Source of the DNA: Gordonia hydrophobica NBRC 16057
GTDB taxonomy: Bacteria > Actinomycetota > Actinomycetes > Mycobacteriales > Mycobacteriaceae
DNA: 64,000 bases
NCBI RefSeq assembly: GCF_001592365.1
Contig: NZ_BCWU01000007.1
Span: 237,443-301,442, forward strand
Direction: 5' to 3'
The position numbers and the translations under genes were made by a program. This document shows, one piece after another, positions 29,907 through 39,124 of the stretch (positions are counted from its first letter, which is position 1; every line of letters starts with the position of its first letter). The notes under the pieces are model-generated. The model was not told where the DNA came from and did no database searches. It saw nothing but the letters and a program-made list of their open reading frames with translations.

Positions 29907-30926
29907 ATGCACGTTCTCGTCACCGGCGGCGCCGGGTACATCGGCTCGCACACCGTCTTGCAACTGCTCACCGCAGGGCACGATGTGACGATCGCCGACG
30001 ACTTCAGCAATGCGAAGCCGACGGTGCTCCCCCGCCTGGAGGAGCTCGCCGACCGGCCGATCAAACTCCACCGCATCGATCTGACCGACCAGGCGGCGAC
30101 CGACGCGCTGTTCGCCGCCGAGGAGTTCGACGCCGTCATCCACTTCGCGGGGTTCAAGGCCGTCGGCGAGTCGGTCGCCAAACCGCTCAGTTACTACCAG
30201 AACAACCTGGACACCACCTTCTCCGTGCTCCGCGCAATGGATGCGCACGGCGTGCGACGGTTCGTGTTCTCGTCGTCGGCCACCGTGTACGGCGAGAATC
30301 CGGTGTTGGAGCGCACCGAGGACATGCCGACGTCGGCCACCAACCCGTACGGCTGGACCAAGGTGATGGTGGAGCAGGTGCTCCGCGACCTCGCGATCGC
30401 CGACGACTCCTGGCGCATCGCACTGCTTCGCTACTTCAATCCGGTCGGTGCGCACGTCAGCGGGCGGATCGGTGAGGACCCGAGCGGCCTGCCGAACAAC
30501 CTCATGCCGTTCGTCGCACAGGTCGCCGTCGGCCGTCGGGACAAGCTGTCGGTCTTCGGCGACGACTACGACACCGTCGACGGCACCGGCGTGCGCGACT
30601 ACATTCACGTCGAAGACCTGGCCGCGGGCCACGTCGCCGCGCTGGAGAAGATCGACGTCTCCGACGAGCCGCTCGCGGTCTGGAACCTCGGCAGCGGCGA
30701 ACCGGTGTCGGTGCTGCAGGTGGTGCAGGCGTTCGCCCGTGCGAGCGAGCGCGAGATCCCCTACGAGGTGGTTCCGCGCCGCCCCGGCGATCTCCCCGCC
30801 TACTGGGCCGATCCGTCGAAGGCCAACCGCGAGCTCGGCTGGAAGGCCACTCGGGACATCGACGACATGTGCGCCGACACGTGGCGCTGGCAGTCGCAGA
30901 ACCCGCAGGGGTACCCCGACGCTTAG
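29907..30926 (+). CDS. galE: UDP-glucose 4-epimerase
   Basis: GalE interconverts UDP-glucose and UDP-galactose, supplying galactan precursors. The 339-residue protein has VTGGAGYIGSHTVLQL, FSSSATVYG, the YGWTK catalytic pair and YFNPVGAH. GGAGAC lies about 9 bases before the ATG. Its stop overlaps the convergent membrane-protein gene by 4 bases. Confidence 0.95.
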   Translation: MHVLVTGGAGYIGSHTVLQLLTAGHDVTIADDFSNAKPTVLPRLEELADRPIKLHRIDLTDQAATDALFAAEEFDAVIHFAGFKAVGESVAKPLSYYQNNLDTTFSVLRAMDAHGVRRFVFSSSATVYGENPVLERTEDMPTSATNPYGWTKVMVEQVLRDLAIADDSWRIALLRYFNPVGAHVSGRIGEDPSGLPNNLMPFVAQVAVGRRDKLSVFGDDYDTVDGTGVRDYIHVEDLAAGHVAALEKIDVSDEPLAVWNLGSGEPVSVLQVVQAFARASEREIPYEVVPRRPGDLPAYWADPSKANRELGWKATRDIDDMCADTWRWQSQNPQGYPDA

Positions 30927-31726
30927 TCGGTGTCGGCCGGCGGCGTCCGCACCACCTGGACCACCAGTGTCGCGACGACGACCACCGCCATGAACACGAA
31001 CAGCCAGCCGATCGACGCGAACACCACGCCCAGGGCACCGAACGACGACCGCGCCGAGTGGAACACGCGCGCGTACCCCACCTCGGTCACGACCACGAAC
31101 GCGGTGATCCCGGCGCCCGACGCCGCCCCGAGCCACCCGAGGTCGGCCGCTCGCAGCTGATTCCGCGTCAGGATCCGCGGTACCGCGGCCCAGGCGAGGG
31201 TCCAGATGGCGAAGGTCTCGACCAGGCTGAGGATCACGCGGCCGTCCGACTCGTTGACGTCGACCACGACCATCGCCTGCGCGACCGTGGCCAGCGCCAG
31301 CACCGCGATCACCAACAACCAGCGCCACCACCCGCGCAGTCCGGAATTCTGCACGCCCCACACGCCGACGTACAACCGGTCCAGCGCCCGCGCCATCGAG
31401 GTCGCCGAGATCAGTGTCATCAATGCGCCGATCACGCCGAACGACGCGTAGCTGCCGGGGTCGTCGCCCGGACCGATCCCCGCCGACACGTCGAACATGC
31501 TGAGCGTGCGGTCGAGCGCGCCGGAGCCGGGCAACGTCGTCAGCAGGAGCAGGACCGGGAGGATCGAGGTGAACGCCTGCGCGGCGAGCGTCATCGCCCG
31601 ATCGCTGACGTTGCCCGCCACGACGGCCTTCACGATGCGGACGCCGAGCGGCACATGCCGCCCGACGCCTGCAGGCAGTCGTGCGACGACACCGTTCAGC
31701 CGCTCACGAACAGAGGTCGAGACCAT
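30923..31726 (-). CDS. YihY/virulence-factor BrkB-type membrane protein
   Basis: The 267-residue protein has about six membrane segments and the YihY-family start with AMTLAAQAFTSILPVLLLLT. Members are inner-membrane proteins of unclear function, once misnamed RNase BN. It is convergent with galE and overlaps its end by 4 bases. Confidence 0.8.
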   Translation of the reverse strand: MVSTSVRERLNGVVARLPAGVGRHVPLGVRIVKAVVAGNVSDRAMTLAAQAFTSILPVLLLLTTLPGSGALDRTLSMFDVSAGIGPGDDPGSYASFGVIGALMTLISATSMARALDRLYVGVWGVQNSGLRGWWRWLLVIAVLALATVAQAMVVVDVNESDGRVILSLVETFAIWTLAWAAVPRILTRNQLRAADLGWLGAASGAGITAFVVVTEVGYARVFHSARSSFGALGVVFASIGWLFVFMAVVVVATLVVQVVRTPPADTD

Positions 31727-31770
31727 GCCCGAATCATGTCATCCCGACCGGGCGCGTCGGGTCGCCCGGG

Positions 31771-33060
31771 TCAGACGTGTTGGGGCTCGCGCGCCAGGTC
31801 CACCTCGTGTTCGGCGGGAGGGACGGCGCCCGGCCCGGCGATCCGGGACCGATTGGCGACGACGACGGCGACCGCGCCCACGGCGATCATCACGATGCCG
31901 AACCCGAACAGCTCGGTGTGCGTGATGGACGGGAAGCGGGTCATGATCCACGACATCGCAGCGGGCGACCCGAAGCCCAGATAGGTGAGGGTGTAGAAGA
32001 CGGCGGTCAGCCCGGCGAGGTCGTCGGGACCGGCGAGTCGCTGGACCTCCAGCAGGCCGGAGATCAAGGCCATCCCGTAGCCGCATCCCAGGACGATCGC
32101 CGCGACGAGGGCGAGCGGGACCGACGGCGCGACGACGACGCCGATCGCGAGCCCCATGCCGACGGCGACCAGCGCCATCGCGGCCAGGGGCGCGCGGGGC
32201 GAGCCGGGCCGATCGATCTTCTTGCCGAGCGTCTGAATGAAGAAGCCCGCGGCGAGGCCGACCACACAGCACAGGCCGGCGAAGACGATCGCCCACCGCG
32301 ACGTCCGTTCCATCATCAGCGCGGGGATCACCGCGTAGGCCATGGCGCAGGCGCCGAAGACCCACGGTGCGACCGGTGCGACGACGAGCCAGAACCGCGG
32401 CGTCATCGCGGACGGGATCGTCATGGTGTCCAGCAGTCTGCCCTCGGTGGGCCGGTGGCGGGTCTCCGGAGTGGTCCAGATCAGTGCGAACGAGGCGATC
32501 GCGAGAGCGATGTTGACCAGGTACGTGACCTGGCCGGGCAGCGGCGCCCACTGCGCCAGAACCGCAGCCAGCCCGGCGCCGACACCGAAGCCCGCGGTGA
32601 GGCTGAGGGCGGCACGGCGGGCGCCGGACGACGGCGGATCCCCCGCGCGGTCGGACAGCTCCTTGATCCACGTCCCGCCGACGGCCATGGCCAGACCGAG
32701 CGCGATCCCACTCAAGACTCGACCTGCCGTCAGCAGCGGGACCGAGTGCTCGCCCGCCGCCAGCAGCATCGACCCGACCGCCGCGATGATCGGCGACGGC
32801 AGCATCAAGGCGCGCCGACCGTACCGATCCGACAGCGGACCGCCGATCAGCATCGCCGGAATGATGCCGAGGACGTACATGAACAGCAGGAGGTTCACGA
32901 CGACGGCAGACATGTTCGACGTCGTCCGATACATCACCAGCAGCGGCGTGAACTCGTTGCCGCCCCACGCGGCGGTGAAGACGGCGAGCGACACCGCAGG
33001 CCAGCCGATCAGTGAGCGAAGACTCCCCGCTCGCCGGTCGAGCGCATCGAGACTCGTCAT
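31771..33060 (-). CDS. MFS transporter
   Basis: The 429-residue protein has about 12 membrane segments and the MFS motif A, GGPLSDRYGRRAL, after segment 2. The first membrane segments are VSLAVFTAAWGGNEF-like and LLLFMYVLGIIPAMLIGG. Substrate is unknown. Its start overlaps the GntR regulator stop (ATGA), so the regulator probably senses its substrate. Confidence 0.88.
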   Translation of the reverse strand: MTSLDALDRRAGSLRSLIGWPAVSLAVFTAAWGGNEFTPLLVMYRTTSNMSAVVVNLLLFMYVLGIIPAMLIGGPLSDRYGRRALMLPSPIIAAVGSMLLAAGEHSVPLLTAGRVLSGIALGLAMAVGGTWIKELSDRAGDPPSSGARRAALSLTAGFGVGAGLAAVLAQWAPLPGQVTYLVNIALAIASFALIWTTPETRHRPTEGRLLDTMTIPSAMTPRFWLVVAPVAPWVFGACAMAYAVIPALMMERTSRWAIVFAGLCCVVGLAAGFFIQTLGKKIDRPGSPRAPLAAMALVAVGMGLAIGVVVAPSVPLALVAAIVLGCGYGMALISGLLEVQRLAGPDDLAGLTAVFYTLTYLGFGSPAAMSWIMTRFPSITHTELFGFGIVMIAVGAVAVVVANRSRIAGPGAVPPAEHEVDLAREPQHV

Positions 33061-33695
33061 CGCAGTCCTCCTTCGGTTCCGTGCACCTGCGCCAGGTGGT
33101 CGGCCAGCATCGCGGCGAACTTCTCGGCGTCGCCCGCCCCGACCACCGCGGCGAGCGCAGTGTGATCGGCGACGATCCGTACGGTGACGGAGTGGTCGTC
33201 GCGCAGTCGTTCCGCAGTCATGCGACGGTGTCGTTCGCCGAGCGAGGCGTAGAAGTCCGAGAGCAGGCCGTTTCGGCCCGCGGCGACGATCAACTGGTGG
33301 AACTCGGCGTCGAGCCGGGCGAACTCCGCGGCGTCGGCGGTGTCGACGAGACGATGCCGCGCCACGTTGTCGGTCAGTCGCGCTGCGAGCGCCGCCACCG
33401 AGTCCGGATCTGTGGCCACCTGTGCCATCGCGTGGCTCTCCAGCAGCACCCGGGCGTCGAGCACGTCGCGCGCCTCGCTCTCACCGATCGGCACGATTAA
33501 GGCGCCGCGTTTCGGATAGAGCCGCATCCATCCCTCCGCGGACAGCCGCAGGAATGCTTCACGAACCGGGGTCCGACTGACCTCACAGCGGCTGGCGATC
33601 TCGCCTTCACTGATCATCTCCCCGCCGGGAAGCTCGCAGGTCAGGATGAGTTCCTTGACCTCGTCGTACACGCGATCCGCGGATGAATACGTCAT
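33057..33695 (-). CDS. GntR-family regulator (FadR/FCD type)
   Basis: The 212-residue protein has an N-terminal winged helix (ISEGEIASRCEVSRTPVREAFLRLSAEGW) and an all-helical FCD domain with the metal-binding pattern D..FH (EFHQLIVAAGRN) and later histidines. I choose ATG 33695; a GTG at 33737 is possible. There is no clear ribosome site, so the message may be leaderless. It is cotranscribed with the overlapping MFS gene. Confidence 0.85.
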   Translation of the reverse strand: MTYSSADRVYDEVKELILTCELPGGEMISEGEIASRCEVSRTPVREAFLRLSAEGWMRLYPKRGALIVPIGESEARDVLDARVLLESHAMAQVATDPDSVAALAARLTDNVARHRLVDTADAAEFARLDAEFHQLIVAAGRNGLLSDFYASLGERHRRMTAERLRDDHSVTVRIVADHTALAAVVGAGDAEKFAAMLADHLAQVHGTEGGLR

Positions 33696-33942
33696 AGACA
33701 CAAGTTGTACTGTAGTCCTCGGAGAATGCTCCACCAACCGAATTTCTCTGTGACATGCACAACGGCACGGCGGTTCGGCAGGTTCGTCTCACATCGGGCG
33801 AATACGCTCCTCACCACGGTGCGGAGTTCGCTTTCCCCGCGCCGTTCGCTCGGCGTCGACAGCGTCGTCCATGCCGAGCGTCACAGTGACCACTACGGCA
33901 GTTGAGCAATCGCTGCATCGAGGGAGCCGGAGAGCACCGCAT

Positions 33943-35100
33943 ATGCCCATCACCGACGACGAGATCTTTGCCGCCCACGAAGGCGGAAAACTGTCTGTCG
34001 AACTGCGTTCGCCGATCGAGACTGCGCGCGACCTGTCGATCATCTACACCCCCGGCGTCGCGCAGGTCTCGCGTGCCATTCATTCCGAATCGGAGCTCGT
34101 CGACCGCTACACCTGGACCGAGCGCCTGGTGGCGGTGGTCTCCGACGGCACCGCGGTGCTCGGGCTCGGCAACATCGGTCCGCGCGCCTCCCTGCCCGTC
34201 ATGGAGGGCAAGGCTGCGCTGTTCCGCGCCTTCGCCGGCCTGAACTCGATCCCGCTGGTCCTCGACACCACCGACCCGGACGCGATCGTCGAGACGCTCA
34301 TCAATCTCCGTCCGAGCTTCGGCGCCGTGAACCTCGAGGACATCTCGGCACCGCGCTGCTTCGAGATCGAGCGACGGGTCATCGAGGCGCTCGACTGCCC
34401 GGTGATGCACGACGACCAGCACGGCACCGCCATCGTCGTCCTCGCCGCGCTCAAGGGCGCGGTCCGCTGCCTCGGCAGGGACCTGGCCGGCCTGCGGGTG
34501 GTCGTGTCCGGCGCCGGCGCCGCAGGCGTGGCGTGCGCCAAGATCCTCAAGGCGGCAGGCATCGACGACATCGTCGTCCTGGACTCCAAGGGCATCGTCC
34601 ACTCCGGACGCACCGATCTGGTCGAGTACAAGACCGAACTCGCCGAATGGAGCAATCCGCGCGGGCTCACCGGTGGCATCGCCGAGGCGCTCGCCGGCGC
34701 CGACGTCTTCCTCGGCGTCTCCGCCGGAACCGTGGACGAGGACGTCGTCGCAACGATGGCCGACGACGCGATCGTGTTCGCGATGTCCAACCCGGATCCG
34801 GAGATCCACCCCGACGTCGCCGCCAAGCATGCGGCGATCGTCGCGACCGGTCGCAGCGACTTCCCCAACCAGATCAACAACGTCCTCGCGTTCCCCGGCG
34901 TCTTCGCCGGCGCACTCGACGCCGGTGCCCGCCGAATCACCGAGAACATGAAGATCGCGGCCGCCGACGCCATCCTGTCGGTGGTCGGCGACGAGCTCGC
35001 TGCCGACAAGATCGTCCCGAGCCCACTCGACGACCGCGTGGCCCCCGCTGTCGCGAAGGCCGTCGCCGAGGCGGCCCACGCGGACGGCGTCACCGGCTGA
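33943..35100 (+). CDS. NAD(P)-dependent malic enzyme
   Basis: Malic enzyme decarboxylates malate to pyruvate with reduction of NAD(P). The 385-residue protein is the short bacterial form with IIYTPGVAQVSRAI (catalytic Tyr), VMHDDQHGTAIVVLAAL (metal ligand Asp), the Rossmann motif SGAGAAGVACAKIL and SNPDPEIHPDVA. GGAGAG is 8 bases before the ATG. No phosphotransacetylase-like extension is present. Confidence 0.94.
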   Translation: MPITDDEIFAAHEGGKLSVELRSPIETARDLSIIYTPGVAQVSRAIHSESELVDRYTWTERLVAVVSDGTAVLGLGNIGPRASLPVMEGKAALFRAFAGLNSIPLVLDTTDPDAIVETLINLRPSFGAVNLEDISAPRCFEIERRVIEALDCPVMHDDQHGTAIVVLAALKGAVRCLGRDLAGLRVVVSGAGAAGVACAKILKAAGIDDIVVLDSKGIVHSGRTDLVEYKTELAEWSNPRGLTGGIAEALAGADVFLGVSAGTVDEDVVATMADDAIVFAMSNPDPEIHPDVAAKHAAIVATGRSDFPNQINNVLAFPGVFAGALDAGARRITENMKIAAADAILSVVGDELAADKIVPSPLDDRVAPAVAKAVAEAAHADGVTG

Positions 35101-35190
35101 CGTTCCGGCGCTCCGCTGACGCCGACAGCACCCGTTTTGCTTGCAGGCCAGACGACTCGGTACCATCATGAGCGCTGTCAGCGACAGCAC

Positions 35191-35263
35191 GCCGCCTTAG
35201 CTCAGTCGGTAGAGCGATTCACTCGTAATGAATAGGTCAGGAGTTCGATTCTCCTAGGCGGCT
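35191..35263 (+). tRNA. tRNA-Thr (anticodon CGT)
   Basis: The 73-base cloverleaf has acceptor arms GCCGCCT and AGGCGGC, D-arm GCTC...GAGC, anticodon arm ATTCA-CTCGTAA-TGAAT with anticodon CGT, and T-arm AGGAG-TTCGATT-CTCCT. CCA is not encoded. A truncated integrase starts 73 bases downstream pointing toward it, so its 3' end was probably an integration site. Confidence 0.95.
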
Positions 35264-35335
35264 CCGCAGGTCAGACACGGTTTCGACCTTGTCTCCCGAT
35301 GGTCCCCGGCACGCTATGTGTCGGGGATGTGTCGT

Positions 35336-35884
35336 CTAGTTCGCCTTCTCTTGTCTCCGCTCACCACCGTTCTCATCGTTGAAGGTCAATGTCGCTTCGA
35401 TCGCGGAGTCGAGCCGAGTGATCAGACCTTCGAATATGTCGGAGAACAGGCTCGCGTAGTGCGTGAGCGTCGTTGACGCGTTCTCGTGTCCGAGCATCCG
35501 CGAGACGGCCATCACCGAGGCCCCGGCATCGATTGCTAACGACGCGGCCGTGTCCCGCAGGTTGTGCGGCGTGACCTTTGATAATCCCGCACAAGCTGCA
35601 GCCGGCCGGAGCTTGCTCCGAGTCCAGTTGCCGTTGTAGTACGGCGTCTCCCGCGAGGTCGCGAACAGCAGATCACGACGTGAACGCGTGCCGGCCCACA
35701 CAAGCAGTTCGTCACGCACTCGGGTGGGCAGCGGGACCGATCCAGCCTCATGGTCCTTCACGTCGCCGAGAATCAGTTTGCCGTCGACCTCTGAGTAGGC
35801 GTGAGTCACACGCAACCCACGCTCTGACACCTGCTCCGGCCACAGAGCCCTGATCTCACCCCAACGCAGACCCGAGTAGCCCAT
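35336..35884 (-). pseudogene. Truncated tyrosine-recombinase integrase
   Basis: The 182 remaining residues are the catalytic half of a phage-type integrase: the first arginine in GYSGLRWGEIRAL, HNLRD with the second Arg, LGHENASTTLTHYA with the final His and the nucleophile Tyr. Homology continues a few codons upstream (FIT) before an in-frame TGA at 35894-35896, so the N-terminal DNA-binding half is lost. It lies next to tRNA-Thr, the usual place for such an integrase, and marks a decayed element. Confidence 0.85.
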
Positions 35885-35914
35885 CGTGATGAATCATGAT
35901 CCACGGGCGGCGGG

Positions 35915-36499
35915 TCAGTGCGTGTTCCCTGGCGCTGTCAGGAGTGGTGGCGGTGTCCAGGTCGGCCAGTCTGGCATTCCGACTAGGCGGCCGTGGTCGT
36001 AGCGGGCGCAGGCCCGGAATGGGTTGCTGGCTTTGCTGTTGTCGAAGACGCGGGTGGTGTCGGCGATGGCGATGGCGTGGGCGATGTGGTCCCAGAGTCG
36101 GGCGTAGCGCTCTCGGGTCTTCTGTTCGGGTACGTCGTGGCCTCCGCGTCGGACTCGTTCGGCGACGCGCAGGACGGTGAGTTCGACGGGGACGATGATC
36201 ACGTGGAGGTGGACGAGATACCCGGCGGCTGATGCGTCGGCGACGAGCTGCACTTTGCTCGGGTGGGAGAACACGGTCTCGGTGATGAATGACTGACCGG
36301 CGGCAAGGGCTGCGCGGCGTTGCTGTTCGGCGATCTGCGCGGCCTCGTACGCGTGCGGTGCTTGGTCGTCGGGCCAGCATTCGGCGGCGATCACGTCTGC
36401 GTTGATGAACGGCAGGTGGGTGATCGGGGCCAGGACCGTGTTGACGTATGTCGACTTCCCTGCGCCGTTGGGACCGGCGAGCAGATGGAGGTCGGGCAT
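35915..36499 (-). CDS. Zeta-toxin-like P-loop kinase
   Basis: The 194-residue protein has a Walker A motif GPNGAGKSTYVN at the N-terminus, the INADVIAAECWPD segment and ETVFSHPSK, all like zeta/PezT toxins, which phosphorylate UDP-sugar cell-wall precursors. The ATG overlaps the antitoxin stop by one base. From memory it resembles the Rv0366c type of mycobacterial zeta-like proteins. Whether it is toxic is not known. Confidence 0.82.
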   Translation of the reverse strand: MPDLHLLAGPNGAGKSTYVNTVLAPITHLPFINADVIAAECWPDDQAPHAYEAAQIAEQQRRAALAAGQSFITETVFSHPSKVQLVADASAAGYLVHLHVIIVPVELTVLRVAERVRRGGHDVPEQKTRERYARLWDHIAHAIAIADTTRVFDNSKASNPFRACARYDHGRLVGMPDWPTWTPPPLLTAPGNTH

Positions 36500-36858
36500 C
36501 AGCGCGTGGACTCCACGGTGACGACGTTGCCGTCGTCATCGAGTTCGGAGTAGGACTCTCCGGCGGCGGCGAAGTCTGCAGCGAAGTCGAGGGACCGACG
36601 CACCTCGTCCATGCGCTCCTCCCACTGCTGGCGGACGATGGCCTGCTCGGTGTCATCGAGGGAGTCGTAGGCGTCGGCCCCTTCGAGGACGCGAGCGATC
36701 TTCCGGTGGTTGACGGTCGGCGATAATTCCACTTCCCGGCCGATCCGAGCCCAGTGTGCGATCTGCTGCGGCAGCGTCCGCGAGGTGACTCGGCTCGCGG
36801 CCAGGGCGGCTTCGTACACGTCTGCGGGAAGCCGCGTGGGCTGACTGGCTCTGCTCAT
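36499..36858 (-). CDS. ParD-like antitoxin partner
   Basis: The 119-residue protein starts with a ParD_like domain (TRLPADVYEAALAASRVTSRTLPQQIAHWARIG, about residues 8-40), a ribbon-helix-helix-type DNA-binding pattern, followed by an acidic region that could cover the toxin. Its stop overlaps the toxin start, and a perfect palindrome lies 9 bases before its ATG, so it is very likely the autoregulating antitoxin. Confidence 0.8.
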   Translation of the reverse strand: MSRASQPTRLPADVYEAALAASRVTSRTLPQQIAHWARIGREVELSPTVNHRKIARVLEGADAYDSLDDTEQAIVRQQWEERMDEVRRSLDFAADFAAAGESYSELDDDGNVVTVESTR

Positions 36859-36866
36859 ACCTCACT

Positions 36867-36881
36867 GTAGCACCGTGCTAC
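36867..36881. promoter_or_regulatory. Palindromic operator of the toxin-antitoxin pair
   Basis: GTAGCAC-C-GTGCTAC is a perfect 15-base palindrome ending 9 bases before the antitoxin ATG. This is the usual place for the antitoxin to repress its own operon. Confidence 0.65.
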
Positions 36882-36966
36882 GGTCCGCTAGCCTGTGGTC
36901 CGCGGACTTCATCTCCTGACGAACTGCCACGTTGTACGCTGATTCGTAGACATATCAGTCTCCCTC

Positions 36967-37000
36967 TGACCGCTCGCGCCCTGCACGGCTCGGGCGGTCA
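36967..37000. terminator. Imperfect hairpin TGACCGC...GCGGTCA
   Basis: TGACCGCTCG (36967 onward) pairs with CGGGCGGTCA (to 37000), followed on the plus strand by TCTCTTT. It lies in the 233-base gap upstream of the antitoxin gene, in which I see no gene. Confidence 0.4.
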
Positions 37001-37074
37001 TCTCTTTGGGAGGCGAGGTTGATCCGTGTCGGTGACGTGTCGGCACAGTCACCGTTTCGCACCGACGCGAACCG

Positions 37075-37097
37075 TCGCTGACAGACTGTCTCAGCGA
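37075..37097 (-). terminator. Short inverted repeat after the CMD-like gene
   Basis: TCGCTGA (37075-37081) pairs with TCAGCGA (37091-37097). It lies 17 bases after the stop of the leftward carboxymuconolactone-decarboxylase-like gene and may terminate it. Confidence 0.4.
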
Positions 37098-37114
37098 TCA
37101 CTCTCCGCCACTCT

Positions 37115-37624
37115 TCAGTCCTCGCCGTCGGTCGTCACGCCGAAGGCGTTGAGGAAATTGCAGACGAGCTGGTAAAAGCCAACGGTGAGCACGAAATCCG
37201 CCAGTTCGGTGACCGAGAACGTCTCGAGAGCCTCGTGCCGTGTGGCTGTGTCGAGTGTGTGCCCGTCTAAGAGCTGGTCAGTCCAGCGCAGCACCGCCGC
37301 CTCCACAGCACTGAGCCCGTCGCCGGTCCCGGTGGCCGCTGCTGTCATCGCGTCGTCACTGAGTCCGACCGCACGCGCTATCCGTTCGTGGTGGTGCACC
37401 TCGTACGCGGCGTCGTAAACGTAGCCGACGCGGAGGATCGCCAGTTCCCGCAGCGGGAACGGCACCGAGTTGGCCTGCAGCATCGCGTCGGCCATGCTCA
37501 GGAAGCTCTCCGCCATGCCGTGAGAATGGCCGATCATGCGGTACACGTTGGCAGTGTGAGTGGTCAGGGCCTCGCGCACAGCTGCGGGCAGCGTGTCGAT
37601 GTCTGGATAATCGATGGTGGTCAT
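37115..37624 (-). CDS. Carboxymuconolactone decarboxylase-like (AhpD-fold) protein
   Basis: The 169-residue protein has the AhpD-fold core PLRELAILRVGYVYDAAYEVHHHERIA, but the redox CXXC of AhpD is absent (YDAAYEV instead), so it is not a peroxidase reductase. Such cysteine-free members act as decarboxylases or are uncharacterised. The ATG at 37624 starts the conserved region. It is 32 bases downstream of the VOC gene, likely one operon with it and the lactamase-fold gene. Confidence 0.82.
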   Translation of the reverse strand: MTTIDYPDIDTLPAAVREALTTHTANVYRMIGHSHGMAESFLSMADAMLQANSVPFPLRELAILRVGYVYDAAYEVHHHERIARAVGLSDDAMTAAATGTGDGLSAVEAAVLRWTDQLLDGHTLDTATRHEALETFSVTELADFVLTVGFYQLVCNFLNAFGVTTDGED

Positions 37625-37656
37625 AGAAACTCTCTCGTCGTGTGGCGGCAATGAGG

Positions 37657-38193
37657 TCAAGCGAGCTGGTCGACGTCGCCGCGGATGGGTTCGCTGCCGT
37701 CCCAGGTGGCGGCGACGTCCCGGATGTACCGGAAGAACTGGCCCTTGGGTCCGCTGACATCAGAGATCTCGATGACGTGTCCGAAGGTCGCCTCGGTGTC
37801 GAGATAGGCGAAGCGCCCTTGCTCGCCGCCGATCGATCCTTCGTGACCGACCTCGTAGCCCAGCGACAGCACCTCGTCGTACAGACCTTGGTAATCCTCG
37901 GTCCAATAGGCGATGTGCTGCAGCCCCTCACGGCCCGATTCGAGGAAATCCCGGTACAGCGAGGGTGCATCATTGCGAGGCGCGATCAGCTCGATCTGGA
38001 CGTCGCCGGAGTTCGCGAGAGCAACGCTCATCCTCATCGGCGAAGCACTGCCGCGATAGGTGAAGTAGTCGGTCTGCACCTCGTGGGCATAGAACCACGG
38101 GCCGATACCGTGAGCGAGCCACCGCCGCATCTCTGCGTTGATGTCACGCACCACATAGCCCATCTGATTGATTTCTCCGAAGATTCGGCTCAT
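37657..38193 (-). CDS. VOC-superfamily (glyoxalase/dioxygenase fold) protein
   Basis: The 178-residue protein has the paired beta-alpha-beta-beta-beta pattern of VOC enzymes: FGEINQMGYVVRDINAEMRRW, VQIELIAP and GREGLQHIAYW with a candidate metal His, then FGHVIEISD. It resembles the methylmalonyl-CoA-epimerase-like lactoylglutathione-lyase group. Substrate unknown; it sits between a lactamase-fold hydrolase and a decarboxylase-like gene, suggesting a small catabolic operon. Confidence 0.82.
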   Translation of the reverse strand: MSRIFGEINQMGYVVRDINAEMRRWLAHGIGPWFYAHEVQTDYFTYRGSASPMRMSVALANSGDVQIELIAPRNDAPSLYRDFLESGREGLQHIAYWTEDYQGLYDEVLSLGYEVGHEGSIGGEQGRFAYLDTEATFGHVIEISDVSGPKGQFFRYIRDVAATWDGSEPIRGDVDQLA

Positions 38194-38273
38194 TCTTCAC
38201 TTCCTCATGTCGTCATCCGATTCCGCAGACTCGCGGAACAGACAGTGCTGGACGAGCGTTCGCTCGCGATAGG

Positions 38274-39068
38274 TCAGATCCCTCCGAGTGCGCGGTCAAG
38301 AAGGTACGGGTCGTGCGCATTGACCAGCAGCAGATCCGGTTCCTCTGCACCCCACAGTTCCGTGAGACGTTGATGGTTGGCCTTGACCTGCGTCCAGTCG
38401 TAGGCCATCACCCGCTCCATCGCAGTCAGTGCCCGTGGCGCGGAGTGCGATCCGTCGAGTTGTCCACGGTGATAGAACGCGTCTCCGACATGCAGCACCC
38501 ATCGGTTCCCGGCGTCAACGGCGACCGCGGCGTGACCACGACTGTGGCCGGGCAGGTTGATCAAAACGATGCCGGGCGCGATATCGGTGAGTTCCTCGGC
38601 GCTGGGGAACCCACGCCATCCTTCGCCCGCGGAGGGCAGATGCTCGACGAGCCTCGGCCCATGGGCGCGTTGGGCCGGAAGATATCGCCGGCGTTCCGTC
38701 ATGGTGTCGGGGTGCCGCGCCGCGAGAGCCTCCGCGCTGGTGAGATGGACCTGAGCCCACGGGAAGTCCGACAGACCACCGGCATGGTCGGCATCGAAAT
38801 GAGTGAGCACGATGTGGCGCACGTCCTCGGGCGCGAAGCCCAGAGCGTGGATCTGGGAGATCGCCGCTTCGGACTGATCGAAGTCTGGTCGGACGTAGAA
38901 ACGCCCCGGGCCGAACCGCTCCCCCGGAAACTGGGCATCGAGCAGGCCCAGGCCCGAATCAACGAGGACGAGCCCGCAAGGCGCCTCGACCAGTAGGACA
39001 TGGCAAACCAGGCCGCCCGGCGTCCCAGGTGGGTGCATGGTCCCGCAATTCAGATGATGGACCTTCAT
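38274..39068 (-). CDS. Metallo-beta-lactamase-fold hydrolase (lactonase-like)
   Basis: The 264-residue protein has the two-metal motif THFDADHAGG, HSRGHAAV and HVGDAFYH, with a final His in VNAHDPY. The arrangement is like AiiA/AttM lactonases, which open homoserine or other lactones, but the substrate cannot be fixed. It is divergent from a TetR gene, and a 15-bp inverted repeat covers the shared promoter region. Confidence 0.87.
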   Translation of the reverse strand: MKVHHLNCGTMHPPGTPGGLVCHVLLVEAPCGLVLVDSGLGLLDAQFPGERFGPGRFYVRPDFDQSEAAISQIHALGFAPEDVRHIVLTHFDADHAGGLSDFPWAQVHLTSAEALAARHPDTMTERRRYLPAQRAHGPRLVEHLPSAGEGWRGFPSAEELTDIAPGIVLINLPGHSRGHAAVAVDAGNRWVLHVGDAFYHRGQLDGSHSAPRALTAMERVMAYDWTQVKANHQRLTELWGAEEPDLLLVNAHDPYLLDRALGGI

Positions 39069-39124
39069 GTGCAGAACGCCCCGAAACGCTGACGCCGAGA
39101 TGCGTGCATCGATGCCGCCTCCTT

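Noticed and set aside
36882..37114. A right-hand attachment site copy of the tRNA-Thr 3' end
   Set aside because: No match longer than a few bases to the T-arm or acceptor arm was seen here.
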